From Olsenella_L sp051876355 (GTDB lineage Bacteria > Actinomycetota > Coriobacteriia > Coriobacteriales > Atopobiaceae), in the NCBI GenBank assembly GCA_051876355.1, contig JBJEHU010000040.1, positions 1-33,462 of the forward strand: a DNA stretch of 33,462 nt, given 5' to 3'. Positions within the stretch are counted from its first letter, which is position 1; the number at the start of each line of letters is the position of its first letter. Under the pieces are notes generated by a model. That model worked only from the letters and a program-made list of their open reading frames with translations. It made no database searches and was not told where the DNA came from. Below are positions 14,550-21,015 of this stretch, piece after piece. The translations under genes and the position numbers were made by a program.

Positions 14550-15617
14550 TCAGACGGATTCTGCAAGCTTCTCTGCACGGTCTGCAGCAGCAAGGGCCTC
14601 GATGATCGAGCCGAGCTGGTCGCCCTCGAGGACGCCGCTGTACGTTGCATTGAAGCCGATGCGGTGGTCCGTCACGCGGTCCTGCGGCTGGTTGTACGTG
14701 CGGATCTTCTCGGAGCGGTTGCCGTGGCCAATCTGCGAGAGGCGCTCTGCACCCTGCTCTGCCTGCTGCTTCTCGAGCTCCATCTCATAGAGGCGGGCAC
14801 GCAGCATCTGCATGCAGACGGCACGGTTCTGAATCTGGGAGCGCTGGTCCTGCGACTGCACGACCGTGTTCGTCGGCAGGTGCGTGATGCGCACGGCGGA
14901 ATACGTCGTGTTGACACCCTGGCCGCCCGGGCCGGATGCGCAGTACGTATCGATGCGCAGATCCTCGTCCTTGATATCGATATCGATCTCGTCTGCCTCA
15001 GGCAGCACGGCGACCGTCGCCGTCGAAGTCTGGATGCGTCCCTGGCTCTCCGTCTTCGGCACGCGCTGCACGCGATGCACGCCGCTCTCGTACTTCATGA
15101 CGGAATAGACCTTGTCGCCCGTGACCTTGAACTCGATGGTCTTGAAGCCACCGGCCTCGCCGGGGCTCGAAGAGAGCACCTCGATCTTCCACTTGCGCGA
15201 CTGGGCGAAGCGCTGGTACATCTGGAAGAGGTCGCCTGCGAAGATGGCAGCCTCGTCGCCGCCGACGCCGGCGCGGATCTCGACGATCGTGTTCTTCTCG
15301 TCGTTCGGGTCGCCCGGGATCAGCATGATCTTGATCTCGTCCTCGAGCTTCGGAAGACGTGCCTCGTTCTCGGAGATGTCCTCCTGGAGCATCGCCTTGT
15401 CGTCGGGGTCGGTCGTCTCCTTCAGCATCTCCTTGGCCGTATCGATATCCTCGCGCGCCTGGAGATACTGGCGTGCCTTCTGGACGAGCTCTGCCTGGTC
15501 GGCATGTTCCTTCGCGAGGCGGGCATATTCCTTCGGGTCTGCAATGACTGCCGGGTCTCCGAGCTTCTGCTCGAGCTCCTCGTAGGCAGCCACGAGCTTC
15601 TCAAGCTTGTCTGGCAT
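14550..15617 (-). CDS. prfA: Peptide chain release factor 1
   Basis: RF1 releases peptides at UAA and UAG. The 355-residue protein has the GGQ loop in YCASGPGGQGVNTTYSAVRI and the stop-codon-reading PxT tripeptide as PKT within RVPKTESQGRI, which marks RF1 rather than RF2. The acidic repeat IDIDIKDEDLRIDTY before GGQ is typical. ATG 15617 (MPDKLEKLVAAYEEL) follows AAGGAGCACAGCC; upstream in-frame codons would add 29 residues with no family similarity. It heads the prfA-prmC-tsaC run. Confidence 0.97.
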   Translation of the reverse strand: MPDKLEKLVAAYEELEQKLGDPAVIADPKEYARLAKEHADQAELVQKARQYLQAREDIDTAKEMLKETTDPDDKAMLQEDISENEARLPKLEDEIKIMLIPGDPNDEKNTIVEIRAGVGGDEAAIFAGDLFQMYQRFAQSRKWKIEVLSSSPGEAGGFKTIEFKVTGDKVYSVMKYESGVHRVQRVPKTESQGRIQTSTATVAVLPEADEIDIDIKDEDLRIDTYCASGPGGQGVNTTYSAVRITHLPTNTVVQSQDQRSQIQNRAVCMQMLRARLYEMELEKQQAEQGAERLSQIGHGNRSEKIRTYNQPQDRVTDHRIGFNATYSGVLEGDQLGSIIEALAAADRAEKLAESV

Positions 15618-15718
15618 GGCTGTGCTCCTTGAACATGATGCCGCATGAAGCGGCCGCGTTTTTTCCACTCTTAAGGGTACCACGGCGGGGGCACTTCCAT
15701 GCACTCCCCGCCTGGCTC

Positions 15719-15746
15719 CACCTGCCGCACAAGGATGCGGCAGGTG
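15719..15746 (-). terminator. Terminator hairpin after the zinc-ribbon gene
   Basis: CACCTGCCGCA and TGCGGCAGGTG make a perfect 11-base stem with a 6-base loop, 13 bases beyond the stop of the zinc-ribbon membrane protein. No T-run follows on the minus strand, as is usual in this window. Confidence 0.6.
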
Positions 15747-15759
15747 CGATTCTATTCAG

Positions 15760-17886
15760 CTAGTAGCAGAAGCCGATAACGACACCGAGCTGCTGCGTCG
15801 CATTGTCGACGGCGTAGGGGCCAGAGACAGAGCTCACGGCACGGAAGTGGCTCGAGGAGGACGGAGACGACGTCCTCGTCCACCACGTGCCAGCAGATGT
15901 GGCGATGCCGGTCTTTGCCTCGACCTCGGATGCCGTGCCGAAGCCGCCCGTGATGCCGTTCTCGGAGAAGACAGCGTACTGCGTGCCTTCGGAGCCGAGA
16001 ATCGTGTTGTAGTTCGTCGTGTAGCTCGACTCCCAGTTCCAGCTCACCTCGCCATACACCTCGACGAAGGACGGGATCCAGAGGCTGTCAGACGTTGCGG
16101 TGACGGCAGCCGTGTTCACGGTGTAGCCCGTGTTGTTCGTCATCTTCTCGACCGGCACGATGTAGGACGCAAGATCGTCCGGCAGCAGGTCCATAACATC
16201 GGAGGAGAGCCAGGACCTGAGCGCAGAGCTCTCCCAGCCGCCCTGATCGGTCGCCGTCGTGTTCATCGCATGCGTGAGCGAGGTTCCCGAGATCAGGAAT
16301 GTGATGCCCGCCTTGCCGCCGTCCGTCATATCGTCCGTATAGATGTCGGCGACGCGGAGCTCTGCCGTCGTGCCATCCGTGAGCTGGATCTCGTTCGCCT
16401 CGGTCGTGACCGTGCCGTCCGAGTTGCAGATGCCATACTGCTCAGCGATCGAGAGCGCCTCATCCCTCGAGGATGCCTTCTCCATCGCCTGGGCGATACC
16501 GGCAAGCTCGGATGCGCTGTACTCGCTGAAGCTCTTCGCAGACTCGGGGAGCGCCGCCTGGGGCTCAGACGTCGTCTCCTCTGTCGTGGCAGCCTGCTCG
16601 GTCGCCGTCTCTTCCACCGTGGTGCCAGAGCCGGACAGGGCGCCGGAGCGCACGAAGGCGACGATTGCGACGACAGCGCAGATGCAGAGCACGGCGATGG
16701 CTATAGGCATCGCATGCGGGGCATGCTTCTCCTCCTGCTTCGCGCTGCGGCTCCTGACCACCGGTGCCGGCGGCAGGACGCCCGTCTTCTCCGTATCCGG
16801 CTCCTGCACGGCAGCAGCCGTCCTCTCGTCCTCCAGGGCCTCGTCCACGCCGTTCAGGCCATCCCACGAGACATACGTGTCGATTGGGTGCAGCTGGTCC
16901 TCGGATGCCTCCATGCGGCGGACGCCGGCATGCAGGTGCCTATGCGGCGCTGCCGTATTGACAGGCGCAAGCGGCACGGGCGAGGCGATGGTCTCGTCTG
17001 CGGCATCCTCTTCTGTCACGGGCGTCGCTTCGGGGATGTTTGCCACATCGCGCGAGGCAAGCTCCTCGTCCAACCCATTGTCGAGGACTTCGGTCCTGTC
17101 TGCGCGGCCTGCCTCGTCCTCGATCTCGCCGACCTTCTGCTCGAGCTCATCTTCCTGAAAGGAGGTGAGCTCAGGCTCTGCGGCTGGCGCGCCCTTGGCA
17201 TCGAGGCGCGGAAGCGCACCTGTCGGCTCGTCGTCCCAGCCGTCTTCCTCTTCTTCGGAGGCGTCCGCCTCTGGGCCCTGAGGCTCCTCTGGCTCGGGTG
17301 CCTCCTCTGCAACAGGGGCTGCAGGTGCGGCAGGCTCTTCCGGCTCGGCCACTTCCTCGGCACGCATCTCAGCCGGTACCTCAGCTCCGGGCTCCTGGCT
17401 CTCGGACGTGTCCTCTCTCTTGCCTTCGGGCATATGGATGCGGATGCGTGCGACCTGGGGTCCGCGCTGGACCGTCACCTTCCAGCTGCCGGTCTTCGTC
17501 TCCTCGGCCTCGACCGCGCCCGGCGTCTCGGGCTCTTCGGCCTCCGGCTCCTCGGCTGCGGCAGCCTCTTCCTTGTCGGGCTCCTGGGCCGGCTTCTGCG
17601 CAGGCTCTTCGTCTGCACCAGAGAGGAACGACGGGATGCTTCCCTCCTGGGGCATATCGGACGCGATGTCTGCTGCCACCTCATGGGGCAGCACGGTCGT
17701 CTTGTCCATCTCCTGCGCCACGAGCGCCGAGGCGCCGCCCGGAATCACATGCGTCTCGTCAGGCGAGCCGAGCACAGCCGTCTTTCCGGGCGCATTGATG
17801 CGCTTCGTTCCCTTGACCCTCATGCCGCATTCAGGGCAGAATTTCATGCCTTCCTGAAGCTCATAGCCGCAATTGCTGCACTTCAT
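15760..17886 (-). CDS. Zinc-ribbon, acidic-linker, single-span membrane protein with DUF6273-like C-terminal domain
   Basis: This 708-residue protein is not assigned a function. It begins with a zinc ribbon (C3, C6, C17, C20; MKCSNCGYEL...FCPECGMRV). Next comes a long acidic Pro/Ala/Glu-rich, probably disordered region (about 40-385), one membrane span (391-412), a Thr/Glu-rich stalk and a folded C-terminal domain (about 495-708). The C-terminal domain has GGWESSALRSWLSS and WWTRTSSPSSSS and ends GVVIGFCY, like DUF6273 domains of anaerobes. The zinc ribbon would lie inside and the C-terminal domain outside the cell. The disordered part repeats a K/R-T-x-V-L motif (T36, T63, T265, T368; weaker at T222). 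ATG 17886 follows AAAGGTGACGC. Confidence 0.75.
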   Translation of the reverse strand: MKCSNCGYELQEGMKFCPECGMRVKGTKRINAPGKTAVLGSPDETHVIPGGASALVAQEMDKTTVLPHEVAADIASDMPQEGSIPSFLSGADEEPAQKPAQEPDKEEAAAAEEPEAEEPETPGAVEAEETKTGSWKVTVQRGPQVARIRIHMPEGKREDTSESQEPGAEVPAEMRAEEVAEPEEPAAPAAPVAEEAPEPEEPQGPEADASEEEEDGWDDEPTGALPRLDAKGAPAAEPELTSFQEDELEQKVGEIEDEAGRADRTEVLDNGLDEELASRDVANIPEATPVTEEDAADETIASPVPLAPVNTAAPHRHLHAGVRRMEASEDQLHPIDTYVSWDGLNGVDEALEDERTAAAVQEPDTEKTGVLPPAPVVRSRSAKQEEKHAPHAMPIAIAVLCICAVVAIVAFVRSGALSGSGTTVEETATEQAATTEETTSEPQAALPESAKSFSEYSASELAGIAQAMEKASSRDEALSIAEQYGICNSDGTVTTEANEIQLTDGTTAELRVADIYTDDMTDGGKAGITFLISGTSLTHAMNTTATDQGGWESSALRSWLSSDVMDLLPDDLASYIVPVEKMTNNTGYTVNTAAVTATSDSLWIPSFVEVYGEVSWNWESSYTTNYNTILGSEGTQYAVFSENGITGGFGTASEVEAKTGIATSAGTWWTRTSSPSSSSHFRAVSSVSGPYAVDNATQQLGVVIGFCY

Positions 17887-17921
17887 GCGTCACCTTTCAC
17901 CGCGTGCGTCTGTATGCTCCG

Positions 17922-17927
17922 ATGATA
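17922..17927 (-). promoter_or_regulatory. Candidate -10 box of the zinc-ribbon gene
   Basis: Minus-strand TATCAT (five of six to consensus) lies 36 bases upstream of the ATG. No good -35 is present at 17 bases; that position is occupied by the 19-base palindrome at 17934-17952. Confidence 0.35.
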
Positions 17928-17933
17928 CCTTGT

Positions 17934-17952
17934 GCATGCGCCGGGCGCATGC
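17934..17952. promoter_or_regulatory. Perfect 19-base palindrome in the divergent promoter region
   Basis: GCATGCGCC-G-GGCGCATGC is a perfect inverted repeat with 9-base arms and a single central base. It lies between two divergent genes and overlaps the -35 region expected for the leftward gene. It looks like an operator for a dimeric regulator, possibly governing both genes. Confidence 0.5.
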
Positions 17953-18028
17953 GGAAGAAGCAGTCTTGGGTATGTCTGCACACCGGACAGGGAAAATTCT
18001 ACCCGTAGAGCTGAAAGAAGGATGACCT

Positions 18029-18832
18029 ATGGCAGAAGATGAAGGCACGAAGCGGCCTGCACTGAGCTCGTACGAGCCGCCGAAGATCGAGATCGTCGTG
18101 CCCCAGGTGGGAGATATGGACGTGCTTGCCGCAGCCGAAGCCTATCTCTCCTCTGCAGGCGCCCACATCACCAACCTCACCGACGAATGGATGAAGAATC
18201 ACACCCATGAGCTCCATGTGCCAGAAGGCACCGATGCAAAGGCCTGGCTCGCACATCTCAGAGACCTGCTCGTCAAGGCCCAGAAGGAACAGGCGCTCTC
18301 CGCCAAGCCGGCACGCTGCGCCCAGGCGCTTGCCGAGAGGCTTGAGGAGCCCTTGGACGATAGTGAGATAGAGCACGTGCGGCAGGGGCTTCTCCAGAGC
18401 CTCGAAGCAGAGCGCAGGCACGATCCTGCAGGCTTCAAGCAGAGATTGGCACTCCAGAAGGCAGCATCTGCCGAAGAGCTTGCCGCCCAGCTTGCCCCGC
18501 AGGTGGCAGCACAGGCCAAGGCCCTCGATGCCTGGGGAGACCATGAGCACATAGCAGTCACCGAGAAAGAGCTGCCAGAGCTCCTGCGCATGCAGCCGGC
18601 ACTTGCCCAGAAGCGCCTTCAGGCCGCAAAGCACGACGGCAGCTATCCTGCTCTTGTGCGTGAAGCCCGACGCAACAAGTGCGCCCTTCTGCTCGCTGCA
18701 CGCTGTGAATGCAAGCTTGTGCCGGAATCCGACGCCTCGGCAGAGGCCCGCTGGAAGACGTATGCCGCACACCCGGCCTTCGCGCATATAGACCTTGCGC
18801 ACGAACGGGCACGCCTCTTCCCCGAGACATGA
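18029..18832 (+). CDS. Unrecognised soluble protein, 267 residues
   Basis: I do not recognise this protein. It has no membrane span or signal peptide. It is rich in Ala, Glu, Leu and His and is probably almost all helical after residue 30. The start PKIEIVVPQVGDMDVLAAAEAYL loosely recalls the linker before helical domains of trigger-factor-like chaperones, but this is too weak to use. Two Cys-containing pockets (RCAQA, NKCALLLAARCECK) show no metal pattern. ATG 18029 has GAAGGATGACCT upstream. It is divergent from the zinc-ribbon gene across a palindromic operator-like site and is followed directly by a terminator, so it forms its own transcript. Codon use resembles its neighbours. Confidence 0.75.
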   Translation: MAEDEGTKRPALSSYEPPKIEIVVPQVGDMDVLAAAEAYLSSAGAHITNLTDEWMKNHTHELHVPEGTDAKAWLAHLRDLLVKAQKEQALSAKPARCAQALAERLEEPLDDSEIEHVRQGLLQSLEAERRHDPAGFKQRLALQKAASAEELAAQLAPQVAAQAKALDAWGDHEHIAVTEKELPELLRMQPALAQKRLQAAKHDGSYPALVREARRNKCALLLAARCECKLVPESDASAEARWKTYAAHPAFAHIDLAHERARLFPET

Positions 18833-18866
18833 AAGGAGGGAGCCCGGTTGCCCGGACTCCCTCCTT
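18833..18866. terminator. Long bidirectional terminator between the 267-residue gene and rpmE
   Basis: A 15-base stem with a single C-A mismatch (AAGGAGGGAGCCCGG against CCGGACTCCCTCCTT) closes a TTGC loop. It begins immediately after the stop of the plus-strand gene and lies 22 bases after the stop of rpmE on the other strand. Confidence 0.75.
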
Positions 18867-18888
18867 CATCTGCTCTATTGCGTGAGAG

Positions 18889-19326
18889 CTACTCTGCGGC
18901 AGGTGCCTCTGCCTCTGCAGACGTTGCCTCAGCAGCAGCGGCCTCTGCGGCCTCCTTGGCAGCCTGTGCAGCAGCCTGAGCCTCGGCCTTCTTTGCGTAC
19001 TCTGCAGCGCGCTTTGCCTTCTCGGCAGCCTTGGCTTCCTTGGCAGCCTTGCGTGCAGCCTCCTGCTCGGCAGCCTTTGCGGCCTTTGCAGCCTTGGCAG
19101 CCTTTGCAGCCTCGAGACGGGCAGCTGCAGCTCCGCCGAACTTGTCGGAGAAGCGCTGGACACGTCCGCCGGTGTCGACGAGCTTCTGCTGGCCCGTGTA
19201 GAACGGGTGGCACTTGTCGCACAGGTCGACGACGATCTCGCTCTTCGTGGAGCGGGTCTTGAACGTGTTGCCGCAGGTGCAGCGGACGGTGCACTCCACA
19301 TAATTAGGATGGATACCTTGCTTCAT
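18889..19326 (-). CDS. rpmE: Ribosomal protein L31 with long Ala/Lys/Glu C-terminal tail
   Basis: L31 bridges the large and small ribosomal subunits. The first 65 residues are a zinc-type L31: MKQGIHPNYVECTVRCTCGN, then TRSTKSEIVVDLCDKCHPFY and TGQQKLVDTGGRVQRFSDKF. Probable zinc ligands are C16, C18, C36 and C39. The remaining 80 residues are a low-complexity Ala/Lys/Glu helix (EAAKAAKAAKAAKAAEQEA and so on), doubling the usual length of about 70. ATG 19326 follows AAAGGAGTCCTGCC; upstream in-frame codons have no L31 similarity. A promoter and a two-hairpin leader precede it. Confidence 0.95.
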   Translation of the reverse strand: MKQGIHPNYVECTVRCTCGNTFKTRSTKSEIVVDLCDKCHPFYTGQQKLVDTGGRVQRFSDKFGGAAAARLEAAKAAKAAKAAKAAEQEAARKAAKEAKAAEKAKRAAEYAKKAEAQAAAQAAKEAAEAAAAEATSAEAEAPAAE

Positions 19327-19402
19327 GGCAGGACTCCTTTGGTTGGCCTGGTTTCCGACCAGGCGAGGGGTTAAGGCCCTGATTGTATCCAGGGCTCGCA
19401 AG
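19327..19402 (-). ncRNA. Candidate structured leader of rpmE (possible L31 autoregulatory element)
   Basis: Between the predicted transcription start and the ribosome site the minus strand carries two hairpins. One is GCCCTG/CAGGGC at 19395-19376, with an 8-base loop. The other is GCCTGGT/ACCAGGC-type at 19364-19346, with a 5-base loop, just before the Shine-Dalgarno. Ribosomal protein leaders controlling L31 are known from several bacterial groups. Whether this belongs to one of them is inference. Confidence 0.4.
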
Positions 19403-19408
19403 TAAAAT

Positions 19409-19438
19409 ATAGTACGCTTCTCGGCGCTCCATTTGCAA
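19409..19438 (-). promoter_or_regulatory. Candidate promoter of rpmE
   Basis: Minus-strand TTGCAA (19438-19433) and TACTAT (19414-19409) are 18 bases apart. A second possible -10, TATATT (19411-19406), overlaps it with worse spacing. The predicted start near 19402 gives a leader of about 75 bases. Confidence 0.4.
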
Positions 19439-19522
19439 GCGTTCGCGCAGAATGTGGAGACACTCTGGCGCCCATCTGCGATACTTGTGGGCTGAAAATG
19501 CGCAGAAGAGAAAGGTCTGCCG

Positions 19523-20305
19523 ATGTTTCTGGCTGTCGATGTAGGCAATACCCAGACGACGCTTGCCCTCTATGGGACAGGCGGCGAGCATGTGCATGGC
19601 TGGCGCTTGAAGACCGACCGCACCGATACGGCAGATGAGCTTCTGGCCAAGCTCCATACGTTCTTTGCTGCAGCAGGACTCGGCACCGCGACAATCGATG
19701 CTGCAGGCATCGCCTGCGTCGTGCCGACGCTTGCCCGTGCCTGGAGGAAGGTCTTCCTGATCCTCACGGGGCAAGAGCCCCTGATCGTCTCTTCGGAAGA
19801 TGTGCCCGACCTCGAGATCCGCATGTCCTATCCCGAGACCATAGGCGCTGACCGCCTCTGCAACGCCGTGGCAGCAAAGGAGCGCTACGGTGCGCCTGCC
19901 ATCGTCGTGGACTTCGGCACGGCGACGAACATCGACGTCGTGGACAGGGATGGTGCCTTCGTCGGCGGCGCTATCGCTCCCGGCCTCATGCTCTCGGCTT
20001 CCGCCCTCTTCGCACGTGCCGCAAAGCTTGCAAGCATTCCGATCGAGGCGCCTGAGCATGCCCTCGGCAAGGACACGGCAGAAGCGCTCCAGTCAGGCCT
20101 TGTCGTCGGCACGGCCGCTATGGCAGAAGGGCTTGTCGCGCGCATCAAGAAGGAGATCGGCGCACCTTCTGCTCCTGTCATCGCGACAGGCGGCCTTGCG
20201 CGCACCGTGAGCGAAGCCACGGACCTCTTCTGCGCAATCGACCCCGACCTCACGCTCCGGGGCGTCTACCTCATCTGGCACGCCGCAAAGGAACGGGAAG
20301 CCTAG
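19523..20305 (+). CDS. coaX: Type III pantothenate kinase
   Basis: CoaX phosphorylates pantothenate, the first step of coenzyme A synthesis, and is insensitive to CoA feedback. The 260-residue protein has the ATP-binding DVGNTQT (residues 6-12), the GADRLCN motif, VVDFGTATNIDVVD with the catalytic Asp, GGAIAPGLMLSA and the C-terminal TGGLA. These are the ASKHA signatures of type III kinases. ATG 19523 follows GAGAAAGGTCTGCCG. It is divergent from rpmE and convergent with the biotin-ligase-like gene; the two stops share one CTAG. Confidence 0.95.
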   Translation: MFLAVDVGNTQTTLALYGTGGEHVHGWRLKTDRTDTADELLAKLHTFFAAAGLGTATIDAAGIACVVPTLARAWRKVFLILTGQEPLIVSSEDVPDLEIRMSYPETIGADRLCNAVAAKERYGAPAIVVDFGTATNIDVVDRDGAFVGGAIAPGLMLSASALFARAAKLASIPIEAPEHALGKDTAEALQSGLVVGTAAMAEGLVARIKKEIGAPSAPVIATGGLARTVSEATDLFCAIDPDLTLRGVYLIWHAAKEREA

Positions 20306-21012
20306 GCCCGTATTTGCGACTCCGCTGCAGCGAACTCAAGCTCAGATCCGTCCTCCAGGACGACCGTAGCCCTGCCCCAGATATCGATGCCGGCAAAGCG
20401 GCCCTGGGCACGGACGCGCCCATTCGGATAGACGACCGAGACCTGCTCCCCCATGAGGTGGACGCGGTCGAAGTAGCGGTCGAGCACCGGCGCCATGGGC
20501 CCTGCCCCATTGGACCGCAGGCCTTCTGTCCAGACATGGCACTCCGCAAGCAATGCCTCGCGCACGATCTCTGCAAGCTCAGGCGCCTGCGGAAGCGCAC
20601 CCTGGAACGCAGCGGCAAGTGCCGGCACCGAGGCATCCTCTGAGGCTGCCGTGAGTGTCACGGTCGCCGCAGCGAACATGCCGCCCTCGCCGTAGCCTGC
20701 CTTCGCACGTATCCTGCCGACGGTGGAACCCTCATAGACGACCGTATCCGGCCAGCCGACGGAGAGGCCGCGTGCTCCTGCACTCTCGAGCCCTTCGACG
20801 ACACCCAGGGCAGACACGGCAGGCAGGCTCTCGTAGTAGGGCATCGGCACCTTCGGCGCCAGCACGACCGACGCGCAGAGAAGCGTGGATCCTTTCTCCT
20901 CGGCGACGGCGAAGAAAGCCGTGCCTTCAGGCGCGCCGGCGCGCCCTGCCTCTTCTGCCTTTGCCTGCGCTTCCTCGAAGGTCGCGCACCCCGAAAGCTC
21001 CCTCTGCTCCAT
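20302..21012 (-). CDS. Biotin-protein-ligase-like protein lacking the GRGR loop
   Basis: The 236-residue protein aligns with the catalytic and C-terminal domains of BirA. It has an N-terminal TFEEAQAKAEEAGRAGAPEGT (as in STNDEAK...GAPHGT), GWPDT at 86-90 in place of KWPND, and a C-terminal SH3-like domain (about 186-236) with GRFAGIDIWGRATVVLEDG. The glycine/arginine loop that binds biotinyl-AMP (GRGRxxR...W) is missing: residues 33-45 read FFAVAEEKGSTLL. The Lys and Asn of KWPN are also changed. I therefore doubt ligase activity; it may be a degenerate or regulatory paralogue. It follows the folate gene by three bases, with GGGAGG before ATG 21012. Confidence 0.7.
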   Translation of the reverse strand: MEQRELSGCATFEEAQAKAEEAGRAGAPEGTAFFAVAEEKGSTLLCASVVLAPKVPMPYYESLPAVSALGVVEGLESAGARGLSVGWPDTVVYEGSTVGRIRAKAGYGEGGMFAAATVTLTAASEDASVPALAAAFQGALPQAPELAEIVREALLAECHVWTEGLRSNGAGPMAPVLDRYFDRVHLMGEQVSVVYPNGRVRAQGRFAGIDIWGRATVVLEDGSELEFAAAESQIRA

Positions 21013-21015
21013 GTC

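Noticed and set aside
12742..14790. A 682-codon plus-strand frame opposite tsaC and prmC
   Set aside because: It spans two recognised minus-strand genes and a hairpin, has no ribosome site and no recognisable domain.
15640..15664. Plus-strand GCCGC-ATGAA-GCGGC hairpin followed by TTTTTT, like an intrinsic terminator
   Set aside because: No plus-strand gene ends here. On the minus strand it is simply the A-rich leader and a small stem before the prfA start.
15847..17925. A 692-codon plus-strand frame opposite the zinc-ribbon gene
   Set aside because: It runs antisense over the acidic repeats, which read as Leu/Arg-rich sequence on the other strand; the minus-strand protein has zinc-ribbon and membrane features.
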